A stretch of DNA of 64,000 bases from Pseudomonas deceptionensis (lineage in GTDB: Bacteria; Pseudomonadota; Gammaproteobacteria; Pseudomonadales; Pseudomonadaceae): contig NZ_FNUD01000002.1 in the NCBI RefSeq assembly GCF_900106095.1, positions 1,633,501-1,697,500 on the forward strand. The letters are read 5' to 3'. Shown here one piece after another: positions 51,783-61,289 of this stretch (within the stretch, counting starts at the first letter, position 1; every line of letters begins with the position of its first letter). The translations under genes were made by a program, and so were the position numbers. A model generated the notes under the pieces. The model saw only the letters and a list, made by a program, of their open reading frames with translations. It was not told where the DNA came from and did no database searches.

Positions 51783-53084
51783 TTAGTGCAGTTTCAGACG
51801 TGGCTCGGTGCCGCGTCCGATTCTGCTGCCCAACATCAGCATCAAGGTACGGAACGTGCCGTACAGCGCCATTTGGTGCATGCGGTACAGCGAGATGTAA
51901 AACATCCGTGCCAACCAGCCTTCCAGCATTACCGAGCCCATCAGGCTGCCCATCAAGTTACCCACAGCCGAAAAGCTCGACAGGGAAATCAGCGAGCCAT
52001 AATCGCGGTACTTGTAGTCTGGCAGTTGCGATTTGCCTTCAATTCGCAGTTTCAGCGATTTGGCCAGCAGTGACGCTTGCTGGTGAGCCGCTTGGGCGCG
52101 AGGCGGCACCATTTTGTCTGTGCCCGGTTGCGGGCAGGCCGCGCAGTCACCAAAGGCGAAAATATTGTCGTCCCGGGTGGTTTGCAGGGTAGGGCGCACC
52201 ACGAGCTGGTTGATGCGATTGGTTTCCAGGCCGGCGATTTCCTTGAGAAAGCCCGGTGCACGAATCCCCGCAGCCCACACTTTCAGGCTGGCAGGAATTA
52301 CCTGACCATCTTTAGTGATCAAGCTGTCAGCAGTGACTTCACTGACGGCGGAGTTGGTGAGCACTCTCACCCCGAGTTTTTCCAGGGTTTTGTGCACAGG
52401 CCCGCCAATACGGTCCGGCAGTGCGGGCAACACCCGTGGGCCGGCTTCGATCAGGGTGATGTGCATGTTTTCAGGCTTGATGCGGTCCAGACCGTAAGCG
52501 GCCAGTTCGTGTGCCGCGTTGTGCAGTTCGGCGGCCAGCTCTACCCCGGTGGCGCCCGCGCCGACAATGGCGACGCTGATCTGCTCGACCGTATCGCTTT
52601 GCCCTGCGTGCGCACGAAGGTAGTGGTTGAGCAGTTGCTGATGGAATCGCTCGGCCTGCTTGCGGGTATCGAGGAACAGGCAATGTTCGGCCGCGCCCAG
52701 GGTGCCGAAGTCGTTGGTGGTACTGCCCACGGCAATCACCAGGGTGTCGTAAGCCAGCTCGCGGGCAGGAACCAGTTCCTGGCCGTTTTCATCGAGGGTT
52801 GCCGACAATGAGATCTTTTTCAGCTCACGATCCAGACCGCTCATGCGGCCCAGCTGGAATTGAAAGTGATTCCATTTGGCCTGGGCGACGTAGTTGAGTT
52901 CGTCTTCCGATGAGTTCAGCGAGCCGGCAGCAACTTCATGCAGCAGCGGTTTCCAGATGTGGGTCAGGTTGGCATCCACCAGCGTGACGCTGGCTTTGCC
53001 GCGCTTGCCCAGAGTCTTGCCCAGGCGGGTCGCCAACTCCAGGCCGCCGGCGCCGCCGCCGACGATAACAATACGATGGGTCAT
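51783..53084 (-). CDS. ndh: Type II NADH dehydrogenase
   Basis: 433 residues. FAD motif IVIVGGGAGGLELATRL at the N-terminus, a second Rossmann motif VAIVGAGATGVELAAEL for NADH, and IFAFGDCAACPQPG. The C-terminus has a short hydrophobic/amphipathic region typical of membrane-bound NDH-2. Transfers electrons from NADH to ubiquinone without proton pumping. I take the ATG of MTHRIVIV; a GTG three codons earlier exists. Confidence 0.92.
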   Translation of the reverse strand: MTHRIVIVGGGAGGLELATRLGKTLGKRGKASVTLVDANLTHIWKPLLHEVAAGSLNSSEDELNYVAQAKWNHFQFQLGRMSGLDRELKKISLSATLDENGQELVPARELAYDTLVIAVGSTTNDFGTLGAAEHCLFLDTRKQAERFHQQLLNHYLRAHAGQSDTVEQISVAIVGAGATGVELAAELHNAAHELAAYGLDRIKPENMHITLIEAGPRVLPALPDRIGGPVHKTLEKLGVRVLTNSAVSEVTADSLITKDGQVIPASLKVWAAGIRAPGFLKEIAGLETNRINQLVVRPTLQTTRDDNIFAFGDCAACPQPGTDKMVPPRAQAAHQQASLLAKSLKLRIEGKSQLPDYKYRDYGSLISLSSFSAVGNLMGSLMGSVMLEGWLARMFYISLYRMHQMALYGTFRTLMLMLGSRIGRGTEPRLKLH

Positions 53085-53147
53085 GGGTATCACTCACAAG
53101 GCTTAAAAGAATTCTGTGCTCAGTGACCCGGGCGAGCGCAACGCAGC

Positions 53148-53321
53148 TCATAGCACCAGGTAACTCAGTAGGCGGCTCAACAGGCCCATGCCAATCACCG
53201 CGATCACCACCGCCCCAAGGAGCAGCCAGGGCCTGAAAGGCCGGCGCTCAACCTGGTTTTGTGGCAGTTGCAGGTACTCTTCGACATGCTTCAGATCATC
53301 TGGGTTCAGGCGGCTGGGCAT
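53148..53321 (-). CDS. DUF3094 family small membrane protein
   Basis: 57 residues: MPSRLNPDDLKHVEEYLQL, then a basic proline-containing linker (VERRPFRPW), one membrane helix (LLLGAVVIAVIGMGLLS) and a short tail RLLSYLVL. The N-terminal and linker pattern matches the DUF3094 family found upstream of ndh in pseudomonads. Function unknown. It lies on the same strand as ndh, 63 bp before its start. Confidence 0.8.
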   Translation of the reverse strand: MPSRLNPDDLKHVEEYLQLPQNQVERRPFRPWLLLGAVVIAVIGMGLLSRLLSYLVL

Positions 53322-53375
53322 TTTTTTGGCCTCGTCAAATAGACGTTGCAGGAAGTGTAAAAGCTACAGCATTGA

Positions 53376-53903
53376 TTAACCGGGATGAAAAGAAGCATAG
53401 CCGTCAGGTCCCAATGGCTCGACCCGCAGTTCGTCCTCCAGACGAATGATCCCGCTTTCGATCACCCGGGCCGTGATTCCTCCGTGGCCACGTACTGCCT
53501 GGAACGTGCCCCGACCCAGGCGCTGTTCCAGTCGCGCACACGGCTGGCACCAGCCAGTGGTTTCAAAAATGGCTTGGCCAATCTTGAAACGTCGGCCTTT
53601 GAGGCTGAACAGGTTGATCCCGCTGATCACCAGATTGCGTCGTAAATCCTGGGCCAGGACCGGATGCTCCCTGGATCGCCCCAGCAGGGAGTTGATGACG
53701 GCGATGTGCTCCCACTGAATCAGCGTCACTTGTCGGGCATTACGGGCGCCGGGCCGGGCATGATCGCCAGTCAGTCCGGCTTCACGACGGGCTTCTACGG
53801 CGTCCAGCTCAAGCATGTCGGCGCGTGACTCGGGGCGCACCCCAATCCAGCGCACTCGACCGGTTTGCGGAACGTCAGCAATCAGCTCTTGCAGGGGACT
53901 CAC
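53376..53903 (-). CDS. MOSC domain protein
   Basis: 175 residues. A MOSC (molybdenum cofactor sulfurase C-terminal) domain, seen as GLTGDHARPGARNARQVTLIQ, LRRNLVISGINLFSLKGRRF and the cysteine motif TGWCQPCARLE. Such stand-alone proteins are YiiM/YuaD-like and often detoxify N-hydroxylated compounds or handle Moco. Its start overlaps the end of the DUF1780 gene by four bases, so the two are coupled. Confidence 0.9.
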   Translation of the reverse strand: MSPLQELIADVPQTGRVRWIGVRPESRADMLELDAVEARREAGLTGDHARPGARNARQVTLIQWEHIAVINSLLGRSREHPVLAQDLRRNLVISGINLFSLKGRRFKIGQAIFETTGWCQPCARLEQRLGRGTFQAVRGHGGITARVIESGIIRLEDELRVEPLGPDGYASFHPG

Positions 53904-54529
53904 AGGCTGATACCGACATCGAAAATAATGCTGCGCCCCAGGTTATTGCGCAGGAAGTCCGGTGCATCGGGTTGCGCAAACAGCACACGGGCAAACGTCG
54001 GCCCTACCAGCGACAGCGAGCGCCAGCCCTGGCGCAGGTATTCGGTAGGCGGCGGAAAGTGGCTGTTGAGGTCCAGTACTTCGCGCTTGAGGCTGGAAAA
54101 CGCAATGATGTCCAGTTGCCCCAAGTCGATATCGCGTTCTTTATAGTTGTTGGCTTTTTTGTGCAGGGTGGGGCCTAAACGCTGCAACAGCTTGCTCGCC
54201 GGAATCCGCTTGGGCCGTGCTTCGCGGCGTACCAGCTGGCTCAGGGAGTAGGCGCTGCGACGACGCTGCAGCTCTTCGCGCCATTCGTCGTTAAGGCGTC
54301 GGCCTTCATCGAGCACAAAGAACACCTCAAAGCGCGCGTCGCCGAACAACACATCCGGCGGCTCTTGCCCCGCCTGGGTGAAGTCTTCGGTGTGATACGG
54401 GATGTTCAGGCCTTGCAGCAGGCGCTGGCAGACCCAACGCTCACGCTCCCATTTGCGGGCATTGGATAAAAAGGCATTGGCCTGTTCGGCCTGAATGGTG
54501 AGCAGGCGTAAATAATCTGAGTCGTCCAT
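53900..54529 (-). CDS. DUF1780 domain protein
   Basis: 209 residues, cytosolic, no signal peptide. Conserved segments NARKWERERWVCQRLLQGL, EPPDVLFGDARFEVFFVLDEGRR and DLGQLDIIAFSSLKREVLDLN. The Asp-x-x-x-Phe-Glu-Val arrangement recalls a nuclease-like core but this is only a resemblance. Coupled to the MOSC gene by a four-base overlap. Conserved in pseudomonads; function unknown. Confidence 0.85.
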   Translation of the reverse strand: MDDSDYLRLLTIQAEQANAFLSNARKWERERWVCQRLLQGLNIPYHTEDFTQAGQEPPDVLFGDARFEVFFVLDEGRRLNDEWREELQRRRSAYSLSQLVRREARPKRIPASKLLQRLGPTLHKKANNYKERDIDLGQLDIIAFSSLKREVLDLNSHFPPPTEYLRQGWRSLSLVGPTFARVLFAQPDAPDFLRNNLGRSIIFDVGISL

Positions 54530-54659
54530 GGGGGCAGCTTAGCCCCGAAACAGGTGTTACTGAAAGTCCGGGTGTAGACTCAGGCGCATCAGCAGCATTG
54601 GCATCAAACAAGGAGGGTTGAGCGGTGTGCTTTAACAAGGCTGGGTTACAGGTGCGCAG

Positions 54660-55352
54660 ATGATCGGGGCCGAGGTGTTATCCACACAAACGCAGGTAAT
54701 CGGCTGGCTGCTCTATGCCCCTGTTGTGCTGTGGGCGATCTGGCGAGCGCCCTGGGTTGAACTGTTTGCCGACACACGGCGCCAGCACTTGCTGTTCGGT
54801 ACGGTGTTCTCGTTATTTTTGCTGTGGCTGGTGCGGCGCGACTTTGACAGCGGCGTGTCTTATCACTTTATTGGCCTGACCGTAGTCACCTTGCTGCTCG
54901 ATTGGCCGCTGGCGATTGTGGGTGCGCTTGTTGCCCAGGTCGGGCTGGTGGTGCTGGGGCGTCAGGATCTTGCCGCGATGGGCGTCAATGGCGTGTTGCT
55001 GATTGTGTTGCCGATCGCCGTCACCGAATGCTGTGCGCGCATGGTCGAGCGGGCGCAGCCGCGAAATCCCTTCGTGTATATCTTTTGCTCGGGCTTCTTT
55101 GCGGCAGCCCTGGCCGCGCTGCTGTGTGTGCTGGCGGTACTGGGCGTGTTGTGGCTGGACGGGTTGTTCGTAATGCCGGAGTGGCTGGAAGACTTTGTGG
55201 GCTATCTGTGGCTGATCATCTTTCCCGAAGCGTTTATCAACGGGATGCTGGTCACAGCACTGGTGGTGTTTTGCCCTGAGTGGCTGGAAACCTTCAACCG
55301 CACGCGCTACCTGGCTGCGCCGTGGAAGGATGACGGGCCCAACCAGGGCTGA
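54660..55352 (+). CDS. CbiM-like energy-coupling-factor transporter permease, orphan
   Basis: 230 residues with about six membrane helices and a conserved acidic/His pattern (SYHFIGLTVVTLLLDWPLAIVGAL, IIFPEAFINGMLVTALVVF). It resembles ECF-type S/CbiM cobalt or nickel permease components. No ATPase (CbiO) or T component lies nearby, so it may work alone or with distant partners. The C-terminal soluble tail is short. Assignment to the ECF family is moderately firm; substrate unknown. Confidence 0.75.
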   Translation: MIGAEVLSTQTQVIGWLLYAPVVLWAIWRAPWVELFADTRRQHLLFGTVFSLFLLWLVRRDFDSGVSYHFIGLTVVTLLLDWPLAIVGALVAQVGLVVLGRQDLAAMGVNGVLLIVLPIAVTECCARMVERAQPRNPFVYIFCSGFFAAALAALLCVLAVLGVLWLDGLFVMPEWLEDFVGYLWLIIFPEAFINGMLVTALVVFCPEWLETFNRTRYLAAPWKDDGPNQG

Positions 55353-55413
55353 CGGCTACTTCTGTTTGGGGGAGTCGGACTTGCCCGCGCCACCCCCCCA
55401 ATGGTGCCTGTGA

Positions 55414-55617
55414 TTAATGGAAGCGCTCGGGCAAATCCTCGGAGAACAAATCGTCTTCAGCATCCGGGCTGACCGGAATCTTGTGCTCTTCCGATGCCCA
55501 GGCACCCAGATCGATCAATTTGCAGCGGTCAGAGCAAAAAGGCCGGAAAGCGTTGCTGGTATCCCACTGCACGGCTGTGCCGCAGGTCGGGCAGTCTACG
55601 GTCATAGGTTTGGTCAT
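55414..55617 (-). CDS. yacG: DNA gyrase inhibitor YacG
   Basis: 67 residues. Zinc finger with four cysteines (VDCPTCG...[16 protein letters not shown]) and an acidic C-terminus. Binds GyrB and blocks DNA binding by gyrase. The start overlaps the coaE end by four bases, the usual coaE-yacG pair. Confidence 0.93.
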   Translation of the reverse strand: MTKPMTVDCPTCGTAVQWDTSNAFRPFCSDRCKLIDLGAWASEEHKIPVSPDAEDDLFSEDLPERFH

Positions 55618-56234
55618 GGTTGGCCTCCACGCAAAGTTAAATAGAAGTGATGCAGGCGCTCGACTTCAGTCTGCAGCGCTTTTAAATCGTTGTCATTGAC
55701 CAACACATCGTCAGCGTGGCGAAGGCGTTCTTCGCGGCTGGCCTGTGCCTTGAGAATGGCCAGTACTTGCTGCTCGCTGGTGTTGTCGCGCGCCAGGGTG
55801 CGTTGAATCTGCAGGGCTTGCGGGGCATCGATCACCAGCACGCGCTGGGTTGTCGTGTACTGCCCGGACTCGATCAGCAGCGGAGAGACCAAAATGGCGT
55901 AAGGCGATTGTGCCTGGGCCAGGTTGCTCGCGATCTCTTCACGAATCAGCGGGTGCAGCAGGGCTTCAAGCCAGCGGCGTTGCTCGGGGTCGGTAAAGAT
56001 CAGGTTGCGCAAAGCGCCGCGATTGAGCTGACCATCGGCTTGCAGCACATCATTGCCAAAGTGCTCGGCAATTTTGGCCAGTGCCGGGCGCCCTGGTTCG
56101 ACGACCCAGCGTGCCGCATGATCGGCGTCCACCACGTGCACGCCGAGCGCGCAAAAATGTTCGGCAGCGGCGCTTTTACCGCTTCCGATGCCGCCGGTCA
56201 GCCCGAGAATCCAGGGAGTGGAAGGTGCAGTCAT
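55614..56234 (-). CDS. coaE: Dephospho-CoA kinase
   Basis: 206 residues. P-loop [17 protein letters not shown], followed by [14 protein letters not shown] and PLLIESGQY. Last step of CoA synthesis. An ATG is used; one GTG immediately before it (56237) is also in frame. It lies directly downstream of pilD (4-bp spacer) as in P. aeruginosa. Confidence 0.94.
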   Translation of the reverse strand: MTAPSTPWILGLTGGIGSGKSAAAEHFCALGVHVVDADHAARWVVEPGRPALAKIAEHFGNDVLQADGQLNRGALRNLIFTDPEQRRWLEALLHPLIREEIASNLAQAQSPYAILVSPLLIESGQYTTTQRVLVIDAPQALQIQRTLARDNTSEQQVLAILKAQASREERLRHADDVLVNDNDLKALQTEVERLHHFYLTLRGGQP

Positions 56235-56238
56235 CACG

Positions 56239-57099
56239 TCAAACCGAAATCTGCCAATAGAAGCCGGTTATTTGACCACCCCAGAGCAATGCAATCCAGC
56301 CGGCAATTGCCAGATACGGCGCAAAGGGGATCGGGGTGGACGTCTGGGCGCGGCGCAAAGCCAGAAGGCTCAAGCCCACAATCGCGCCCAATAGCGAGGA
56401 GAGCACAATGGTCAACGGCAAAATCGCCATCCCGCCCCAAGCGCCGAGCACGGCCAGTAACTTGAAATCACCATGGCCCATGCCGTCCTTGCCGGTAATC
56501 AGTTTGAATATCCAGAACACCGACCACAGGCTGGCATAACCCAGCGCCGCGCCCCACACGGCCTGGGGCAGGGTGGTGAACACCTCGAAACTGTTCAGCA
56601 GCAACCCGAGCCAGAGCAGGGGAAAGACCAGCATGTCGGGCACGATTTGATGTTCGGCATCGATCAGGCAAATAGCCAGCAACCCCCAGGTCAGCACAAG
56701 CATCCAGCCCGCTTGTGCGCCAAACCCCAGATGCCAGGCGACAAAAGCCGACAAGAGCCCGCATGCCAGTTCGGTAAGGGGGTAGCGCGGGCCGATAGCG
56801 CTTTTGCAGTGTGAGCACTTGCCACGTAAGAGCAGATAGCTCAGTAACGGAATGTTTTCCCAGGGCCGCAGTGAGTGCTGGCACTTGGGGCAGTGGGAGC
56901 GGGGCAGCAGCAAGTTATACACAGGGCTTTGGGCGGGGGCGGGCAGGTCCAGCAGCTCGCGGGCCTGTGCCTGCCAGTCCTGTTCGAGCATTTTTGGCAA
57001 GCGCCACGCCAGCACATTGAGAAAGCTGCCCACCAGCAAGCCGAGTATCAGGGCGCAGGCGATAAAAGCGTCGGGGTGATGGTTAAACAGGTCAATCAT
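56239..57099 (-). CDS. pilD: Prepilin peptidase/N-methyltransferase PilD
   Basis: 286 residues, several membrane helices. N-terminal cytoplasmic zinc motif with paired cysteines (RSHCPKCQ and GKCSHCK) and the two catalytic aspartates in [11 protein letters not shown] and [13 protein letters not shown]. Cleaves and methylates PilA, PilV, PilW, PilX, PilE and FimT in this window, and type II secretion pseudopilins. Starts two bases after the pilC stop. Confidence 0.95.
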   Translation of the reverse strand: MIDLFNHHPDAFIACALILGLLVGSFLNVLAWRLPKMLEQDWQAQARELLDLPAPAQSPVYNLLLPRSHCPKCQHSLRPWENIPLLSYLLLRGKCSHCKSAIGPRYPLTELACGLLSAFVAWHLGFGAQAGWMLVLTWGLLAICLIDAEHQIVPDMLVFPLLWLGLLLNSFEVFTTLPQAVWGAALGYASLWSVFWIFKLITGKDGMGHGDFKLLAVLGAWGGMAILPLTIVLSSLLGAIVGLSLLALRRAQTSTPIPFAPYLAIAGWIALLWGGQITGFYWQISV

Positions 57100-57101
57100 G
57101 C

Positions 57102-58319
57102 TCAGATCACTCGGCCCAGGTTGAAAATCGGTAAATACATGGCGATGACCAGCCCGCCAACCATGACTCCAAGTACCGCCATGATCACCGGCTCCATCAG
57201 CGCTGTCAGGTTGTCGACCAGGGTGTCGACCTCGCTTTCATAATAGGTGGCAACGTGGTCAAGCATATCGTCCAGTGTGCCGGATTCCTCGCCAATGGCG
57301 GTCATCTGAATGGCCATGCCCGGAAACACGCGGACATTACCCATGGCTACATGGATCTGGCTGCCGGTTGCTACCTGTTGCCTGACTCGCAGCACCGCGT
57401 CTTTGTACAGGCTATTGCCCGTGGCGCTGGCCACCGAGTTCAGCGCTTCAAGCAGCGGCACACCGGCAGCGATCATGGTCGACAGCGTGCGGGCAAAGCG
57501 GGCCATGGCGGACAAGTGCAGCAGGTTACCCATTACGGGCAGTTTCAATAACCATCGATCAACCCGGTTGCGCAACGGGGCAGAGTACTTGTAACGATGG
57601 TGCAGGCAAACAAGGGCGCAGCAAAAGATCAGCAGCCCCCACACGCCGTAAGCTTGAAGTACCTCTGACAGGCTGATTACCCACAAAGTGAACTCAGGAA
57701 GCTGTGCGTCGAATGAGCGGAAGATGCCCTGAAACTGCGGCACCACTTCAACCAATAAAATCGTGCACACCACCAATGCCACCAGCAGCACGGCGATGGG
57801 GTAGGTCATGGCTTTTTTGATCTTCTTTTTCAGGGCCCGGGTTTTTTCCTTGTAGGTCGCCACCCGTTGCAATAACACATCCAGGGCACCTGCCTGCTCG
57901 CCTGCTTCTATGAGGCTGCAAAACAGTGGGTCGAAATGTGCCGGCTTTTTACGCAGTGCTGTTGCCAGGCTGGTACCGGCGTTGATGTCCTGCTGGAGCC
58001 CGGTTACCAGCTGGCGCATTGCCGGATGCTCCAGACCGTTGGCAATCACTTGCAGAGCTTGCAGCAGTGGAACGCCGGCGGTGATCAAGGTGGCCAGCTG
58101 GCGGGTAAACAGGGTGATTTGCAGGGCGTTGATGGATTTTCCGGCAGGAGGCTGTCCGTTCGTATGGCGCCGGATTTTACCAACGGTAATACCTTGGCGG
58201 CGTAGCTGAACCCGGACCATGGCCTGGCTGGCTGCCGTGGTCTGGCCGCTGATTTGAGCCCCCTTGAGGTCAGTGCCTTCCCACCGATAAAGGCTGGTTT
58301 TGACGGCCTGTGTTGCCAT
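57102..58319 (-). CDS. pilC: Type IV pilus inner-membrane platform protein PilC
   Basis: 405 residues, two T2SSF domains (about 75-195 and 280-400) each followed by membrane helices. The N-terminus has the [16 protein letters not shown] block. [16 protein letters not shown] and [18 protein letters not shown] are the two homologous segments. I use the ATG of MATQAVKTS. In P. aeruginosa pilB lies between pilC and pilA; here pilC faces pilA directly across 212 bp. Confidence 0.95.
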   Translation of the reverse strand: MATQAVKTSLYRWEGTDLKGAQISGQTTAASQAMVRVQLRRQGITVGKIRRHTNGQPPAGKSINALQITLFTRQLATLITAGVPLLQALQVIANGLEHPAMRQLVTGLQQDINAGTSLATALRKKPAHFDPLFCSLIEAGEQAGALDVLLQRVATYKEKTRALKKKIKKAMTYPIAVLLVALVVCTILLVEVVPQFQGIFRSFDAQLPEFTLWVISLSEVLQAYGVWGLLIFCCALVCLHHRYKYSAPLRNRVDRWLLKLPVMGNLLHLSAMARFARTLSTMIAAGVPLLEALNSVASATGNSLYKDAVLRVRQQVATGSQIHVAMGNVRVFPGMAIQMTAIGEESGTLDDMLDHVATYYESEVDTLVDNLTALMEPVIMAVLGVMVGGLVIAMYLPIFNLGRVI

Positions 58320-58531
58320 GGGTCCATCCCTGGCGCGCTTCGCGCCCGGCTGTGTGTGAGTCTCAAAGACTAGATGCCTTGAGCCTCGACTTGTCCGCTC
58401 GAGCATGTCCAAAGGTGTCAACGATGCAGTTGTGGAGCATCCGCCCACTAACCTTGATAGCCTGTGCGCACTTTTTTGGCTGCACAGCATTGCTATGGCA
58501 CCTCGTCGTGCCCTTTATTCGGAGGCTTCAC

Positions 58532-58933
58532 GTGAAACAACAAAAAGGCTTCACCCTGATCGAATTGATGATTGTGGTGGCAATCATTGGTCTGATCGCT
58601 TCATTTGCATTTCCGGCTTACAACGACCATGTCATGAAGACCCGTTTTGCCGAAGTGAACACGATCGCCAACACCTACAAGACCGCTGTCGCCCTGTGCT
58701 TGAGCGAGAGCAACGATCTGACGGTCTGCGATGCAGGCACCCACGGCATTCCGGCCCCGGCGGAACCGACGGACAACCTGGCGGCAGGCATGACGGTGAT
58801 CGATGGCGTCATAACCATGGCTGGCACTCAGGCCGCAGGCGGCTGGGTCAGCGTGCTAGTGCCAACGTTGAATGGCAGTACGCTGACCTGGACCCAAAAC
58901 GGCACATGCCTGGCCAGTGGTGCCTGTAAATAG
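58532..58933 (+). CDS. pilA: Major type IVa pilin PilA
   Basis: 133 residues. GTG start after CGGAGGCTTCAC, a strong ribosome site. Leader MKQQKG, mature [18 protein letters not shown] with Glu5. Four cysteines: two early in the globular domain and two at the C-terminus ([10 protein letters not shown]), the latter enclosing a short D-loop. Processed by PilD encoded just across the gap. No matching sigma-54 promoter is clear upstream. Confidence 0.9.
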   Translation: MKQQKGFTLIELMIVVAIIGLIASFAFPAYNDHVMKTRFAEVNTIANTYKTAVALCLSESNDLTVCDAGTHGIPAPAEPTDNLAAGMTVIDGVITMAGTQAAGGWVSVLVPTLNGSTLTWTQNGTCLASGACK

Positions 58934-58979
58934 CTGCTGATTGCCGCGCTTTCCCTGCGGTGCTAGTTTTACGGGCACC

Positions 58980-59055
58980 GCCGGTGTAGCTCAGTCGGTA
59001 GAGCAGCGCACTCGTAACGCGAAGGTCGCAGGTTCGATTCCTGTCTCCGGCACCA
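58980..59055 (+). tRNA. tRNA-Thr (CGT)
   Basis: 76 nt with anticodon CGT in CTCGTAA and encoded CCA. One U-U mismatch in the acceptor stem. Its 3' end is the probable attachment site of the following integrative element. Confidence 0.93.
59037..59055 (+). other. Probable attL, 3' end of tRNA-Thr
   Basis: P4-type integrases usually cross over in tRNA 3' ends, and one begins 165 bp downstream. No second copy of this sequence was seen before the window end, so the limits are inferred. Confidence 0.45.
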
Positions 59056-59098
59056 GTTAATAGGTTTAGGCAGTGCCAGGCAGTATCATGTAACCCCA

Positions 59099-59122
59099 AG
59101 AAGCCCGCTTAATGCGGGTTTC
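59099..59122 (+). terminator. Hairpin downstream of tRNA-Thr
   Basis: AAGCCCGC-TTAAT-GCGGGTTT, short T-run. May end tRNA transcription before the integrase. Confidence 0.55.
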
Positions 59123-59180
59123 CTGTTCAGGCTGGTGCCACCTAGTCCAGCCCGAGCGCTTGTCTTATGAGTGCCCTAAC

Positions 59181-59217
59181 GAGTACCTTTAGATGGTTCA
59201 ATAATCTATGGGTACTC
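59181..59217. promoter_or_regulatory. 14-bp inverted repeat directly before the integrase start
   Basis: GAGTACCTTTAGAT and ATCTATGGGTACTC differ at only two positions and flank nine bases. It ends three bases before the ATG at 59221, where it could bind a regulator or fold in the mRNA to control integrase translation. Confidence 0.55.
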
Positions 59218-59220
59218 AGG

Positions 59221-60441
59221 ATGTCTTTGACGGCTTTGCAGGTAAAGAATGCTGCGCCGCGCGAGAGGGACTATGGCCTTGCCGACGGCGGTGGTCTCTT
59301 TCTATGGATTCGCACGGTGGGCGGTAAGTCTTGGCGTTTGCGATTCCGTCTCGATGGCAAGCAGTCGCACATTTCTCTTGGCACTATCGATAAGGTAACC
59401 CTCGCACAGGCGCGGCAGCTTGCTTCTGACGCTCGCCAGCTTGTGGCACAAGGGCGGCATCCTGGGGTCGAGCGTAAGGCTACGCGAGCCCAAGCCGCAA
59501 TCTCTCGCGCCAATACGTTCAAGAGCCTTGCGCTGGAGTGGCATCAACATAAGTCGCCACGCTGGTCAGCAGGTTATGCTGATGACGTTACAGAAGCCTT
59601 TGAGTTAGATATTTTCCCCCATGTGGGAAGTTTCCCCTTAGCCGAAATCAAGCCCATGCAGTGGCTACAGGTTTTTCGCCGCATAGAGTCGCGAGGTGCT
59701 TTGGAGAAGCTGCGCAAGGTCCGGCAGCGCTGCCAGGAGGTCTACCGCTTCGCGATTGCCACTGGTCGCGCGGACTACAACCCAATCGCAGACATCGGAG
59801 GGGCTCTTCAAACCCCTATATCTCGACACTATCCCTTCTTGCCTATTTCAGAAATCCCGGCGCTCATACGCAGTTTTCAAGCTTGCTCTGGCCATGACGT
59901 AGTTAAGATCGCAACCCGCCTGCTAATTCTCACTGGAGTGCGCACGGCTGAGCTCAGAGGCGCACCTTGGTCGGAGTTTGATCTCGACAAGGCGCTGTGG
60001 CTGATCCCAGCTGTGCGTATGAAGATGCGCCGCGCCCATCTGATACCGCTCTGTAAACAGGCAGTAGCTGCACTGCGTGAGTTGGAAAGCATTACTGGTG
60101 GTTACACGCTTGCACTACCTGGTCGTAATGATCCGGCAAAACCCATGAGCGAGGCCGCCATCAACCAACTGCTCAAGCGCTCCGGTTACGACGGTCGTGC
60201 TACGGGTCATGGATTCCGTCACACGATGTCTACCACTCTGCATGAGCAGGGATACCGCAGTGAGTGGGTCGAAACTCAATTGGCGCATGTGGATAAGAAC
60301 AGTATTCGCGGTACCTACAACCATGCCCAGTATCTGGAGGGGAGGCGCGAGATGCTTCAGTGGTATGCCGACCATTTAGATATTTTGTCATGCCGCGCTA
60401 CCGGAGCATCCTCTGAAAGTGGGGAGAGCGCGTATGAATGA
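59221..60441 (+). CDS. P4-type tyrosine integrase (DUF4102 N-terminus)
   Basis: 406 residues. N-terminal DUF4102 arm-binding domain (LTALQVKNAAPRERDYGLAD), core-binding domain, then a catalytic domain with Arg in LTGVRTAELRGAPW, HGFRHTMSTTLHEQG and the Tyr nucleophile in TYNHAQYLEGRREM. Directed toward the interior of an element inserted at tRNA-Thr. The ATG reading MSLTALQ is the family start; an in-frame extension upstream overlaps the inverted repeat. The gene overlaps the next one by eight bases. Confidence 0.93.
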   Translation: MSLTALQVKNAAPRERDYGLADGGGLFLWIRTVGGKSWRLRFRLDGKQSHISLGTIDKVTLAQARQLASDARQLVAQGRHPGVERKATRAQAAISRANTFKSLALEWHQHKSPRWSAGYADDVTEAFELDIFPHVGSFPLAEIKPMQWLQVFRRIESRGALEKLRKVRQRCQEVYRFAIATGRADYNPIADIGGALQTPISRHYPFLPISEIPALIRSFQACSGHDVVKIATRLLILTGVRTAELRGAPWSEFDLDKALWLIPAVRMKMRRAHLIPLCKQAVAALRELESITGGYTLALPGRNDPAKPMSEAAINQLLKRSGYDGRATGHGFRHTMSTTLHEQGYRSEWVETQLAHVDKNSIRGTYNHAQYLEGRREMLQWYADHLDILSCRATGASSESGESAYE

Positions 60442-61183
60442 TGATTTGATGCGTCTGTCTGATTTGGTTCCAGAGTACGTTCGTTGCTACAAGGTCAGCA
60501 CCCAAGAAGCTGCATTTGCTCTCCATGAACTAATTGAAGAACTATATGTTGAATACGGTGTTAACCAGTGGCTCCCCAGCTCAGTCAATAATTTTTTTTG
60601 GGTCGGAAAGTCGGGGAGTGCGAAGCGCTCTCCTAGGTCATACGTGTTCTATTTTCAGTTGCTTAGTAAGTATTTCTACGATCTTTTTGATTCTCCAGCT
60701 GAAATCGATAAAAGCCTGGTGAATTGTTACTGTGAGGACGATCAGCAATCTAAGAATATCCCAGCAAGTATTGTATATTTTTCTAAAGCTGCTCTTGGTA
60801 AGTGGGCTCTTGATGCAGGAATTGAAGTTCCGAGTTTTCTGCTGAATGGTATTGCAGGTGAGGAAAATGAAGGCGGTGACGAGCGGAAGGGGTTTCAAAC
60901 AAAAGAGTTAAACTCAATTAGCCTGATCATCAACGGTTTGATTAGCCTGATAAAGGAGGTTGATAAAGTCCATGTCGAGCAGCCCCTTGATGATGCGGCT
61001 AGAAGACGTGCAACTAGTATTAAACATCGTGTTTCAAAGCTTCGCTCGTCTCGTAAGAGTTTTGATTTGGGTTTGGCAGTTTTATCTCTCGCAGATGCAG
61101 CAGACATTGACATGCCCAAAACTCAAAAAACCCTTCGAAAATATATGGGGGATGATTTTTCCTATGGTGAAGATGAGTCATAG
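60434..61183 (+). CDS. Hypothetical protein of the integrative element
   Basis: 249 residues, strikingly AT-rich compared with the backbone. It overlaps the end of the integrase gene by eight bases, suggesting coupling. N-terminal part mixed (LMRLSDLVPEYVRCYKVSTQEA), C-terminal part charged and helical with an Arg/Lys-rich stretch (ARRRATSIKHRVSKLRSSRK) that could bind nucleic acid. No signal peptide or membrane helix. Similar unknown genes commonly follow P4-type integrases; no function can be given. Confidence 0.75.
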   Translation: MNDDLMRLSDLVPEYVRCYKVSTQEAAFALHELIEELYVEYGVNQWLPSSVNNFFWVGKSGSAKRSPRSYVFYFQLLSKYFYDLFDSPAEIDKSLVNCYCEDDQQSKNIPASIVYFSKAALGKWALDAGIEVPSFLLNGIAGEENEGGDERKGFQTKELNSISLIINGLISLIKEVDKVHVEQPLDDAARRRATSIKHRVSKLRSSRKSFDLGLAVLSLADAADIDMPKTQKTLRKYMGDDFSYGEDES

Positions 61184-61289
61184 GAAAAATTGGAATTTCC
61201 TCTGAAAAAATAGCAATTGCCACGACTCACCGCCCGAGATGCCATTAAATCCTTAGCCATCCAATCCGGTTCTTAGGAGACCCGTCCAG

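Noticed and set aside
58496..58515. Possible sigma-54 promoter before pilA (TGGCAC...TGC)
   Set aside because: Spacing between GG and GC is one base too long, and it would lie only about 18 bases before the start codon.
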